Positions 53,326 to 62,290 of a stretch of 64,000 nucleotides of DNA are shown piece after piece; position 1 is the stretch's first letter; each line of letters opens with the position of its first letter. The notes under the pieces are model-generated. The model did no database searches, had not been told where the DNA came from, and worked only from the letters and a program-made list of their open reading frames with translations. The stretch is from Bacillota bacterium (GTDB lineage: Bacteria > Bacillota > Clostridia > Lachnospirales > Lachnospiraceae). The position numbers were made by a program, and so were the translations under genes. The stretch lies in contig JAEZUM010000051.1 of NCBI GenBank assembly GCA_023421075.1, forward strand, positions 1 to 64,000, in the 5' to 3' direction.

Positions 53326-54411
53326 TTAAAAGCCTTGGATCACATCCTCATTCAATCGTTTGAGAAGTTCGACCGCCAGCTTCACACTGTTTTCATAATC
53401 ATAATAGGTGGAGATTCCGTAATGTGTATGGGCATAACGCACCGGAACACCGATTACGATGGTCGGAATGCCTTGATGGGTCAGATGGATAACCGAACCG
53501 TTCGTTGCTCCTCCGGCTCTTACCGCTTCCTGAACCGGCAGGTTAAGCTCAGCTGCAGTATCCAGCGCAAAACGTTGAAATCTCGGGTTCGTAATCATCT
53601 TTGCATCCATATGACGCAGCATCGGGCCTTTTTTAATCGCTGTCTGGATCTCATAGCTGTCAGCACTGGTGTCATCGGCAGGACAGCCTTCAAAGACGAT
53701 CGCAATGTCCGGTTTGATCACCCTTGTTGTAACGGTACTTCCTCTGGCACCTACCTCCTCCTGAGTCGCTATTCCGGCCACAACATCCACCATGAGTTCT
53801 ACCCCATCTAGGGTACGGAGTGTGTCGATAACACCGGCACAACCGATTCGATTATCGAACGCCTTTCCCATCATAATATCATGCTTCTCATCGTATTCAA
53901 AATCCACATAAGGCACCACCGGCTCTCCGATCCGGATCTTGAATTCCTTGATCGCCTCCTCCTTCGAGGTGGCTCCTACATCAATGGTCATCTGCTTGAT
54001 ATCGATCGCAGTATTCTTCTCTTGTTCACTCATATAATGAGGTGGTTTACTAGTAATGATACCCGGTATATATTCCTTCTCAGAATTCCGAACCCATACC
54101 TTATGAGCAGGTATGTTATAATTCACCCAGGATCCCAGTGGAACAATCTGTAAGGTCCCATTGGGCCGAACAGAGTGAACCATAAAACCCACTTCATCAC
54201 TATGGGCATCCAGCTGTACGATTCTTCGATTACCGGAATTCTCCTTACGATAAACAAAAAGATTACGGAGTGTATCCTCCTTGATCTCACCCAATCCCGC
54301 GCTGTAGCTGCGAAGCAGCTCTACTACCTTATCTTCAAAGCCGGCAACACCCATTGCATTGGAAAGCTCCTGTATTCTGCCGATGCTTTCTGCTTTCTTC
54401 CTATCGCTCAT
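53326..54411 (-). CDS. M42 family metallo-aminopeptidase
   Basis: 361 residues. The dinuclear zinc site residues lie in LDAHSDEVGFMV, AFDNRIGCAGV, TQEEVGARGS and VFEGCPADD, with the C-terminal PVRYAHTHYG. Family members form large tetrahedral dodecamers in the cytosol that trim peptide N-termini; glutamyl, leucyl and other specificities occur. GGAGGAGA precedes the ATG. Confidence 0.94.
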   Translation of the reverse strand: MSDRKKAESIGRIQELSNAMGVAGFEDKVVELLRSYSAGLGEIKEDTLRNLFVYRKENSGNRRIVQLDAHSDEVGFMVHSVRPNGTLQIVPLGSWVNYNIPAHKVWVRNSEKEYIPGIITSKPPHYMSEQEKNTAIDIKQMTIDVGATSKEEAIKEFKIRIGEPVVPYVDFEYDEKHDIMMGKAFDNRIGCAGVIDTLRTLDGVELMVDVVAGIATQEEVGARGSTVTTRVIKPDIAIVFEGCPADDTSADSYEIQTAIKKGPMLRHMDAKMITNPRFQRFALDTAAELNLPVQEAVRAGGATNGSVIHLTHQGIPTIVIGVPVRYAHTHYGISTYYDYENSVKLAVELLKRLNEDVIQGF

Positions 54412-54478
54412 CTCTATTCTCCTCCATTATCATTCAAATTCTCATATTTCTTAATAGACTTCCCAAATCTCATCCTAT

Positions 54479-55324
54479 CTATCGATACAATACAACGATC
54501 ACTGCCCCAACAAAGATTAATAATGCTGAGAGAATTCGTTTTCTTCGATCTCTTTCCCGGAAAAGGATGCTGCTGATTACTGTAGTGATTACAATATTCA
54601 ACATCGTAAGAGTTTTAACATAAGTCTGTCCCGAGGAGATCTGACTGATATTCTGCACCGCTAACATTTGAAATAAAAACTCAATCACCCACAACACCGC
54701 CTGAAAAATCAGGTGTTTATCAACAAGAAGCACCTTCCTTGTCTTCGTTCTTGCCACTGAATACATCAGAACCGCCGAGGAAATGGTCCAAATCAGTGAA
54801 TAAGTGATGGCAGAGGATGCACCAATTGCTATCTTATCCACCGAAGTTGTAAAGCCTAACAAAATTGCGACTAAAAGCATCCAAAGGCTTGGTTTATTCA
54901 CCTTAAAACGCCCACCTTGAAGATTGATCGTAAAAGCACCGATACACACCAACACAATCCCGATTAGTGCAGGGATATCCGGTAGTTCGCGATATATCAG
55001 CATACTCCATACTACAACAAAAATCGGGATACACCCAAGCCAGGGCGTAGTCAGGGATAAATCCTCTGACTTAATTAACCTGAGCCGAATTAAGGTAGCA
55101 ATTGCAGTGATGATTACGGTTAATGAGGTAATACTGATAAATACCGGTGGGTTTTTAACGATAATATTCCCTTGAAAGGATAATGTTATGAATACGATGC
55201 TTCCATAAAATCTTGTTGTAAAGCTTATAATCTCCGGAGTCTGCTTGATAAATTTCTTGATATACAGTTCTCGCAGGCTGACAAAAATTCCGGAAATGAC
55301 CGCAAAAAGTATCCATAATTCCAT
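54479..55324 (-). CDS. EamA/DMT-superfamily transporter
   Basis: About 281 residues with ten membrane helices in two EamA repeats (about 1-135 and 145-280). It begins MELWILFAVISGIFVSLRELYIKK. The start is uncertain: the ATG at 55324 abuts GGGGAG with no spacing, while a TTG at 55393 overlaps the end of the upstream gene. Members export metabolites or amino acids; the substrate is unknown. Confidence 0.85.
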   Translation of the reverse strand: MELWILFAVISGIFVSLRELYIKKFIKQTPEIISFTTRFYGSIVFITLSFQGNIIVKNPPVFISITSLTVIITAIATLIRLRLIKSEDLSLTTPWLGCIPIFVVVWSMLIYRELPDIPALIGIVLVCIGAFTINLQGGRFKVNKPSLWMLLVAILLGFTTSVDKIAIGASSAITYSLIWTISSAVLMYSVARTKTRKVLLVDKHLIFQAVLWVIEFLFQMLAVQNISQISSGQTYVKTLTMLNIVITTVISSILFRERDRRKRILSALLIFVGAVIVVLYR

Positions 55325-55376
55325 CTCCCCAATGCTCCATTCTAAATGTGTTATTTCATTCTGTCCGAATACGAAC

Positions 55377-57695
55377 TTATTTTTGACCCCCAAGCTCGCG
55401 ATAAACCTTTTCTACTTCTACAACCGGCATCGGCTTACCAAATAGATATCCCTGAACCTCATCACAACCTAATTCCTTTAAGGTTGCCCATTGCTCCTCG
55501 GTCTCAACTCCCTCGGCAATTACTCGAACACCCTTCTCCTTGGAGATCAGTATAATAGATTTTATCAACTGATAATCAAATCTATCAATATGTACGGATT
55601 GCACCAGCTCCCGTGCCAGCTTGATACGATCTACCGGTAAATTTTTAAAATAGCTGAGAGAGGAAAATCCGGTTCCGAAGTCATCGATCGACACGGTAAT
55701 TCCATGTCTCCTTATCTCCTCCAAACTCTTTATCATCTCCGTATTATCCTGAAGCTGAATCGATTCTGTTATCTCAATATCAATCCATTCCGGCTGTAAT
55801 CCCAATCGTCTTATTTCCTGATACAGATTCTCTGTAAAATCAATTGTACTTAACTGCTTCAGGGATATATTAATTCCAACTTTTATTTTTTCTTGATTCG
55901 TGCTATTCCAATATGCCAGCTGCGAAAGTGCAGTCCGCATGACCCAATCACCGATCGGAACAATATATCCGGTCTCCTCAGCAATCGGTATGAATTCCAT
56001 TGGCGGAATAAATTCTCCCTTTGGTGTCCTCCAACGTATCAATGCTTCAAACCCCAATAAGGTTCCTTGATCAGCACTTAGCTGAGGCTGATAATAAAGC
56101 ATAAATTCCTGTTCAAAGTTAACCTTCTTCAGCATGATTTCGATGGAATTTCTTCGATAGAAATTACCACTCAACTGAAGGTCAAACTCTTGAACCGTAT
56201 TAAATCCGAAGCTTCTGGCATGGGACATGGCAATATCCGCATGTCTTATAAGCTCCTCCTTCGATGTAGCATCCTCCGGATAGATGGATATTCCGACATT
56301 TAAGGTAATCCTAATTTGATACTCCTCCATCTTATAGATATCACTTCCGGTCTCGACAATCTTATTGGCCAGTCTCTGACGTTCAACAAAATCATATCTC
56401 CCTCTTATAACAAAGACAAACATGTCCTCACCATAAGAAGCCAGCAGTGAATGAGGTATCTCCTTCTCCAAATCGGATAATCTCACTGCCACACCCAGTA
56501 AAATACACTCCGAGATATGATGGCCGAACATCGTAGTGATCATTTTAAAACGATTTAGGTCTATGAAAAACAGAACAATTGTCTCCTCATCCAATCGTCG
56601 ATGCATCTCTTTCTCGAGATAGGACAGCAGGTATCTTCGATTCTTTAATCCGGTAACCAGATCATGATTTACCATTTCCTCCAGAATCTTATTCTTCTCA
56701 GTAAGCTCTTCCGTACGCTCCCTTACCATCTGTTCCAGCTTACTGTTGAGTTCTATCTCCTGTTCCAATTGATTGTGCTTTCTGATATTATTCTGGATAT
56801 AGGATGATAGCATTGTATGGAAAAGAATAACTAATATTAATTGAAAAAGCTGTACAATTAAAAAGCCCTTAAAGACTACTACAACCAAGGGCACAATTAA
56901 AAAAATGTAGCCCCTACTTTTTCTTCCGATATTAAAAGCTCCTGAGTATAATTCGTATTCTCTTGAAGTACTTCTCAGATAACCGGCTATTGCAATTAGG
57001 CCAAAGGATACTACATAGATAGAATCTAGAAGGGTATTGGGATCATAGTCTTTAAAGAAATACTGATAAAAATATACTAGATCTGTTATCGCAAATATCA
57101 TAGCTCCCAAAGAAATAAAACGAAGCGTGATTGGCAATTTTCCATTACGAAATGACATATACCATATTACAATCCAGATTATTATGATTATATCTAAAAT
57201 AATAGCAAGATGAGAAAGATAGTCGGTTTGAAGTTTAATAAGGTGCTCTATTCTCTGATCCAGAAAGAAAATCCAGATGACATCAATTACAAAGAATACA
57301 TTAACAACGGTATCCAATAGCATCTGAACGATATTCCACTTTCGAAGTTCTCTTATACCATAGATGGTTAAGGCGATGACAAAAAAGATATTTGTAATGG
57401 TATAACCCAAAGTGATCAGAGAAACCTCTTCCGGATCGATGTGAAAGCCCATATCGAGAATAGCCCACATAAGATCACTGAATGCCCATACAAATATACC
57501 GAGTGACAGAAACAACCCGGAAATATTCTTACCTCTCGGTTTATAATCAAAGAAAAAAGCTCGGAACACCACATACCCGGTAATGAAAGTTACGATTGGT
57601 GAAAGTATGTTACCCCAAAAATCCGATTTCAAATAGATAGCAACAAAATAAACAAGAAATAATATAGCCACAAGGAACTTCTTCACCTTTATCAC
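55377..57695 (-). CDS. Membrane GGDEF/EAL protein, degenerate GGDEF, intact EAL
   Basis: About 772 residues. Eight or nine membrane helices fill the first 300, then a coiled coil (315-345), a GGDEF-type domain (about 345-505) and an EAL domain (about 525-770). The cyclase signature reads ASYGEDMFVF where GGDEF is expected, so cyclase activity is unlikely. EAL residues are intact: FEALIRW, NISLKQL, IEITES, IDDFGTGFSS, EGVETEEQ, QGYLFGKPM. Probably a c-di-GMP phosphodiesterase. Start codon uncertain between GTG at 57695, GTG at 57686 and TTG at 57713. Confidence 0.93.
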   Translation of the reverse strand: MIKVKKFLVAILFLVYFVAIYLKSDFWGNILSPIVTFITGYVVFRAFFFDYKPRGKNISGLFLSLGIFVWAFSDLMWAILDMGFHIDPEEVSLITLGYTITNIFFVIALTIYGIRELRKWNIVQMLLDTVVNVFFVIDVIWIFFLDQRIEHLIKLQTDYLSHLAIILDIIIIIWIVIWYMSFRNGKLPITLRFISLGAMIFAITDLVYFYQYFFKDYDPNTLLDSIYVVSFGLIAIAGYLRSTSREYELYSGAFNIGRKSRGYIFLIVPLVVVVFKGFLIVQLFQLILVILFHTMLSSYIQNNIRKHNQLEQEIELNSKLEQMVRERTEELTEKNKILEEMVNHDLVTGLKNRRYLLSYLEKEMHRRLDEETIVLFFIDLNRFKMITTMFGHHISECILLGVAVRLSDLEKEIPHSLLASYGEDMFVFVIRGRYDFVERQRLANKIVETGSDIYKMEEYQIRITLNVGISIYPEDATSKEELIRHADIAMSHARSFGFNTVQEFDLQLSGNFYRRNSIEIMLKKVNFEQEFMLYYQPQLSADQGTLLGFEALIRWRTPKGEFIPPMEFIPIAEETGYIVPIGDWVMRTALSQLAYWNSTNQEKIKVGINISLKQLSTIDFTENLYQEIRRLGLQPEWIDIEITESIQLQDNTEMIKSLEEIRRHGITVSIDDFGTGFSSLSYFKNLPVDRIKLARELVQSVHIDRFDYQLIKSIILISKEKGVRVIAEGVETEEQWATLKELGCDEVQGYLFGKPMPVVEVEKVYRELGGQK

Positions 57696-57775
57696 TCTGT
57701 AGTCACACCCCAATCAATAGTTATCTATACCCATTATAGCATTTTATTGATAAATAGGATAGTGAACTATGATGA

Positions 57776-57805
57776 TTTTATACAATTTTGGCGAAAAATG
57801 TTGTA
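57776..57805 (-). terminator. Hairpin downstream of the DUF3793 gene
   Basis: TATACAA / TTGTATA arms with additional A-T pairing inside, about 90 bp beyond the DUF3793 stop on the minus strand. AT-rich; a possible weak terminator. Confidence 0.35.
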
Positions 57806-57891
57806 TAGGAAAATGGAAATCACTCAAAATCTTCCATTAAGATAAAGAATAACAACTTCAGTGATCGGGATATATTACAAAAGCATTACAA

Positions 57892-58545
57892 TCAATAGGA
57901 AAGCAGCTCCCAGAATATATCACCTTTTGGCTGCTCATTTTCCTTGTACATAGGCAACAGTTCCCCTTTTTCTTCTGATATCGCTACTGCTCTTGCTTTC
58001 AACTGATGATAATATAGAAAAGCTGATTCTGCTACTGTAACTCTCTGATATACCTTCCACATACCACAGAGGATATAATTTTTACCTCCATTGTGTATAA
58101 ACCCTTCTACATCTGCCAGAGGATACCCCAGAAAGATACCGATCTCATGCGGAAACTCTCCTGATGTCCAGTAATTCCGGTATCGTTTCCCTAGCAGCAG
58201 CAATGCTGCAGCAACCTGATCCCGGTGTATCAAGTAGCCATAGCGTTCCAGAAAGGATTGACGCATTCCTATTGTCATTGCTTGCCAAAGTAATGGCTCA
58301 TCATAAAGCAACAAATACAGTCTGCCTTCTGTCTCCTGAAATATAATATATCTGCAGTTATACAGAGTAAGATAAGTCTGTAAACAGGAATAGAACTCCT
58401 GTTGATCAGGGACTCTGCTCTTATCTACAGTAATCAGACTGGCTGGCTTTAATTTGAAAAGGGTTGGAATACATTGATATGCTAACAGATCACGAATATA
58501 ATCCTCCGGTTTCACAAAACCGTTTTTTATGCCGGCATAAATCAT
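57892..58545 (-). CDS. DUF3793 family protein
   Basis: 217 residues. The family hallmark is GEFPHEIGIFLGYPLADVEGFIHNGG near 140-165, and LYDEPLLW lies mid-protein. Soluble. Members are common in Firmicutes, sometimes beside flavodoxins or radical SAM genes, but no biochemical role is known. AAAGG stands 11 nt before the ATG. Confidence 0.88.
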   Translation of the reverse strand: MIYAGIKNGFVKPEDYIRDLLAYQCIPTLFKLKPASLITVDKSRVPDQQEFYSCLQTYLTLYNCRYIIFQETEGRLYLLLYDEPLLWQAMTIGMRQSFLERYGYLIHRDQVAAALLLLGKRYRNYWTSGEFPHEIGIFLGYPLADVEGFIHNGGKNYILCGMWKVYQRVTVAESAFLYYHQLKARAVAISEEKGELLPMYKENEQPKGDIFWELLSY

Positions 58546-58617
58546 AAGAAATACGACCTTTCTCAGATAATATGTCTAGCATATGTAAAATGATCCTTTC
58601 GCATTCAATCCTTCGTA

Positions 58618-59493
58618 TTATTTAATTTGCGAAGCCTCTTCAATATAGCAGTCCAAAAGTTCATAAAACCAACTCCTTAGTTCTGAAAAAGAATATCCAG
58701 CCTCTTCGGCTATCTCCGTATTCAGTGAGAAGTCTTCTCCTCCATTATAAGGTGCCGCCTCTGCCTCCGGGTTAAGATTAGGCTTTCTACCGGTCTTCTC
58801 CTCGACATAATCAAAGATATCCTGTAGAGTAATTGTCCCCTTACTGCAGGCATTCACCGGTCCGATCAGGGAAGAGCCTGTTAACCAAGATAGAAAATCA
58901 CCCGCCTCTAAGGAAGGGATATAAGAGATTGCAACATGCGTATTATCCACATTCATCGGTTTTCCCGTTACGATTTTTTCAACATAGTAATATAGTCGTT
59001 TGGTATAGTCATCCTCACCTATGACATAAGGTAGACGAACTGCCACAGACGACAGTGTAGGGTGCTGTTGTATTAACGCACATTCTGCCTGACGCTTAAT
59101 TTCATCATAGGTATAATCCTCTCGATTACACCAGACGAGCGGATACGTTTCTGCCCTAAAATCTTCTTCCTTTGTATTAAGCCCGAGCGCGGGATAAACC
59201 GATGCACTGGAGGTCAAGATATATCTTGTGCAGTTAACCGCATCCAGAAGATATTTTACATCATTCGAGCTATATGCGATATTATCACAAATGACATCAT
59301 AGGATTTCCCTTGTAAAGCATGCTTCAATGCTTTTGCATCACAACGATCAGCTGTAATTCGCTTAATTCGGTCGCCAAATTCATCCTTTGCATTTCCCCT
59401 GGTCAGTATCGTAACCTCATGTCCTTTATTTAACAATGCCCGAACCAAATGTATTCCAAAGAATCTGGTTCCTCCTACTACTAATATCTTCAT
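58618..59493 (-). CDS. NAD-dependent epimerase/dehydratase (extended SDR)
   Basis: 291 residues. The Rossmann start MKILVVGGTRFFGIHLVRALL carries a GGTRFFG dinucleotide motif, followed by VTILTRGN. The substrate is probably a sugar nucleotide or similar. The family's catalytic YxxxK appears as YDEIK near 133. GGAGGGAAGG precedes the ATG. It follows the small Cys/His protein by 20 bp, so the two are co-expressed. Confidence 0.9.
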   Translation of the reverse strand: MKILVVGGTRFFGIHLVRALLNKGHEVTILTRGNAKDEFGDRIKRITADRCDAKALKHALQGKSYDVICDNIAYSSNDVKYLLDAVNCTRYILTSSASVYPALGLNTKEEDFRAETYPLVWCNREDYTYDEIKRQAECALIQQHPTLSSVAVRLPYVIGEDDYTKRLYYYVEKIVTGKPMNVDNTHVAISYIPSLEAGDFLSWLTGSSLIGPVNACSKGTITLQDIFDYVEEKTGRKPNLNPEAEAAPYNGGEDFSLNTEIAEEAGYSFSELRSWFYELLDCYIEEASQIK

Positions 59494-59513
59494 TCGAACC
59501 TTCCCTCCTCCTC

Positions 59514-59699
59514 TTAATCCCGCTCTTTCTCCCTGATCTTATTAATCTCCTGCTTCTTACGGTTTATATGATGTTCCTTTGCTCTGGGATAATATTTATC
59601 ACACTTTTGGCAGTAACCATGATGATTCGCTTCTCTCCCCTTTGCACACTCACCCATTGCCTTATAATACATACAGACGGTTTCTCTAAGCTTAGCCAC
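59514..59699 (-). CDS. Small Cys/His-rich protein, 61 residues
   Basis: The start is a GTG at 59699 (reading VAKLRETVC), eight bases after GAGGAGG; the frame continues three codons further. Cys9, Cys18, Cys30 and Cys33, with His26-His27, suggest a zinc knuckle (YCQKCDKYYPRAK). The C-terminus is highly charged. I recall similar unnamed proteins in Lachnospiraceae but know of no function. In operon with the epimerase gene. Confidence 0.72.
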   Translation of the reverse strand: MAKLRETVCMYYKAMGECAKGREANHHGYCQKCDKYYPRAKEHHINRKKQEINKIREKERD

Positions 59700-59790
59700 A
59701 TTATACACCTCCTCGCCATTATCCTATCACTCCCGGTACTATATGTAAAGACCTCCTATCTTTTACCATTATATACTCGTTTAGTCAGAG

Positions 59791-59836
59791 AAACACCGGA
59801 TCTGCAGGAAGCTTAGCTTCTGCAGATCCGGTGTTT
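59791..59836. terminator. Bidirectional terminator after the second chemoreceptor gene
   Basis: AAACACCGGATCTGCAG and its complement form a stem of about 21 bp with one bulge. T-rich tails occur on both strands (TTTTTT on plus, TTTCTCT on minus). It begins 8 bp beyond the receptor stop. Confidence 0.88.
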
Positions 59837-59843
59837 TTTATGA

Positions 59844-62051
59844 TTAAATCTTAAAGATACTAATCGATTCCTCCAGCTTCTTCGCATCGGCCGCCAATTC
59901 CTGAGCTGCCATCAGGAGTCGCTCGACAGAGTCTATCTGACTGATTGCAGTAGCACTAACCTCCTGCGACGCTGCCGCTGTTTCCTCTGAAACAGCAGAG
60001 ATGCTCTGAATTGCATCCATGGTATCTGCCTTAGCAGTTTCAATCTTCTTAATTCCTCCTGAAATATTGACCAGATTATTTGCCAGATTATTGACATGTT
60101 CATTGATATTATCAAACACCTGGATGGTCTTATTTAAAGCCTCCGACTGAGAACCTACAATACTTTCTGCTTTCTTTGCGGTATCTACGGTATCCTTCGT
60201 CTTATCTGTGATCACCGTAACAATATTCTGTATCTGCTTCGCCGCATGTACGGATTGATCTGCAAGCTTACGAATTTCATTTGCTACAACTGCGAAGCCT
60301 CTGCCCGCTTCTCCTGCTCTGGCTGCTTCGATGGATGCATTGAGCGATAGAAGATTGGTCTGAGCGGCGATATCATTGATAATATTTACAAATCCGCCAA
60401 TATCCTGTGATTGAGTCTCAAACTCTTGTATCTTAACGATAACATTATGTGTGATATCCGAGGTAGCCTTAGCCTTCTCACTCAGCTCATCAATGATAAC
60501 GATACCTTCGCTTGCAATTTTCTTTGTATTATTTGCAATCTGACCAATCTCATTGGTATTGGTATATACCTCATTAATCTGATCGGAAAGGCTGGTCATT
60601 TGTAATAGACACTGCTCCGTATCGCTTGCCTGTTGCACAATACCTTGTTCGATATCATCAATGGTCCGAGAGATGTCCTTCGTAGCAACCAACAGTTTTT
60701 CGGAAGTATCAGACACACCACCCGCGGAGCTGCTAACCTTACCTCCGACCTCCTGAACCTCACCGATCAAGTTACGCATATCGGCAAGCATGTTACCGAT
60801 ACCCTTCGCCAGGTGGAGGAATTCATCCTTTCGCTTCGTCTCAAAGTTAGTGGTCAGATCGCCTGTCGCCGCCTGGGTGATGCGCTTACTTAAGAAGCTG
60901 ATTGCTATACTTACGCCTCCGGCTACCAGAGCAACGATGGCAAATGCAAATACAATTGCTATTCCTACAAAGGTTAAATTTAATGTCTTAATACCGGACA
61001 CCTGCTCCAATATGGTTGCTTTCGGGATCAGCGCACAGATGGTTGCTCCCATATCACCTACCTTACTATATAGGAACAAATACTCTTTCCCGTTATACGG
61101 CTGATAGGAAAATCCACTACTCTCTTCTGATTCTAATGCATTCTTATAATAGCTCTGCATCGCGAATACACTGTCCTCAGAACCCTTGATCACTTCACGC
61201 CCATCCTTGGTCACAAAAGCCATGATGCTTCCTTCGCCAAGATCATATTCTGTAAACATATTCATCAGCATCTGCTGTGATACATCGATTATAACAAATC
61301 CATTTCTGGCATTCATGGAGCGGATCAGCGAACAAGCATAATTGGATGTATTGTAGCTTGTCTTACCGCCGGACACCATGCCGTCCAGATCCCGATGTTC
61401 TCCGACCCAGATGAATTTCACTTTCTTGTCTTCAAAGCTCTTCGTTAAATTAGATTGTAATAATTTTTCATATATACTATCCTGAGTAGCTGCCTCCGAG
61501 GATATCGTCTTTGCCTCCTTACCAATCATATGTACACCGGCAATAAAGGAATTTGTTTTCTTCACCAGCTGAACCGCACTTTCTACGGAGAAACGAGCAT
61601 TCAGATAATTTGTCTCCGGTGCTCCCTCAGGGCGATTATAATACTCACCGATGTCCGAATCCAAAAGGAGCTCACCGGATTTTTCCTGGATTACGGTTAA
61701 ACCGAAATTCAGATAATCACTGACCGCATTAATGGTAGCTAAGGAGCTGTTTTCATAGTTTGTTATAATTGCTTCTTCTGATTTACGATAGGATATCGTT
61801 CCATATAAAGCAAGCAGTATAATCGGTATTAGTAACCCGATCAGAATCTTTAAACGTATGCTGCGAAAGATTCCAAAAACAGATTTGCGTAATGAAGTCA
61901 TTCTCCCCTGATCTTCCTTCAATCCGTTATTTCCTTGTTTTATAGCCTTCTTAAATGTCTTACCCGGTGTGACTGATTTCATCTTGACCGCTTTTGCTTT
62001 CGTGCCCTCCGGTACTTTCTTGGTTGGAAACTTAAATAACGCCTTACTCAT
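59844..62051 (-). CDS. Methyl-accepting chemotaxis protein with Cache-type sensor
   Basis: 735 residues. A basic N-terminal cytoplasmic tail of about 65 residues, a membrane helix near 70-90, an extracytoplasmic region of about 270 residues consistent with a dCache domain, a second helix near 360-385, HAMP and the signalling hairpin (AQTNLLSLNASIEAARAGEAGRGFAVVANEIRKLA). Monocistronic. The ATG at 62051 follows GGGGG by 6 nt. Ligand unknown. The long basic tail is unusual for a receptor. Confidence 0.95.
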   Translation of the reverse strand: MSKALFKFPTKKVPEGTKAKAVKMKSVTPGKTFKKAIKQGNNGLKEDQGRMTSLRKSVFGIFRSIRLKILIGLLIPIILLALYGTISYRKSEEAIITNYENSSLATINAVSDYLNFGLTVIQEKSGELLLDSDIGEYYNRPEGAPETNYLNARFSVESAVQLVKKTNSFIAGVHMIGKEAKTISSEAATQDSIYEKLLQSNLTKSFEDKKVKFIWVGEHRDLDGMVSGGKTSYNTSNYACSLIRSMNARNGFVIIDVSQQMLMNMFTEYDLGEGSIMAFVTKDGREVIKGSEDSVFAMQSYYKNALESEESSGFSYQPYNGKEYLFLYSKVGDMGATICALIPKATILEQVSGIKTLNLTFVGIAIVFAFAIVALVAGGVSIAISFLSKRITQAATGDLTTNFETKRKDEFLHLAKGIGNMLADMRNLIGEVQEVGGKVSSSAGGVSDTSEKLLVATKDISRTIDDIEQGIVQQASDTEQCLLQMTSLSDQINEVYTNTNEIGQIANNTKKIASEGIVIIDELSEKAKATSDITHNVIVKIQEFETQSQDIGGFVNIINDIAAQTNLLSLNASIEAARAGEAGRGFAVVANEIRKLADQSVHAAKQIQNIVTVITDKTKDTVDTAKKAESIVGSQSEALNKTIQVFDNINEHVNNLANNLVNISGGIKKIETAKADTMDAIQSISAVSEETAAASQEVSATAISQIDSVERLLMAAQELAADAKKLEESISIFKI

Positions 62052-62110
62052 AAAATACCCCCTATGTATTCTGTTGATAGAATTAGCATTCATCCTAAGT
62101 TAATAAGTCT

Positions 62111-62119
62111 ATTATAGCA
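62111..62119 (-). promoter_or_regulatory. Extended -10 promoter of the second chemoreceptor gene
   Basis: Minus-strand TGC-TATAAT (TATAAT at 62111-62116), an extended -10. A TTGACA upstream is only 12 bp away, too close to be the normal -35. Confidence 0.5.
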
Positions 62120-62202
62120 CATTAAGAGTGTCAAAATCTATTGTTTTTTATGTTTTTGCTGAATAAATTAGTGCTTTGAAACGTTTTTAATCGACAACAT
62201 GA

Positions 62203-62224
62203 ACAATTTGAAAAGTCAAATTGT
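62203..62224. other. Inverted repeat between the DUF2804 and receptor genes
   Basis: ACAATTTGA-AAAG-TCAAATTGT, nine perfect base pairs with a 4-nt loop. It lies 67 bp after the DUF2804 stop; no T-run. Operator or terminator. Confidence 0.45.
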
Positions 62225-62290
62225 GAAATAATATACAATCCTACATTTTATGTATGGTGCATATTAGTGCATTTTTACTTAATCTCATGA

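Noticed and set aside
57714..57891. A possible c-di-GMP riboswitch upstream of the EAL gene.
   Set aside because: No GEMM-type conserved core or tetraloop-receptor arrangement could be found; only an AT-rich hairpin is there.
62111..62134. A TTGACA upstream of the second receptor gene as a -35 box or part of a Sigma54 promoter.
   Set aside because: Spacing to TATAAT is 12 bp, too short for SigA, and the GG/GC pair of a Sigma54 promoter is absent; an extended -10 explains the site better.
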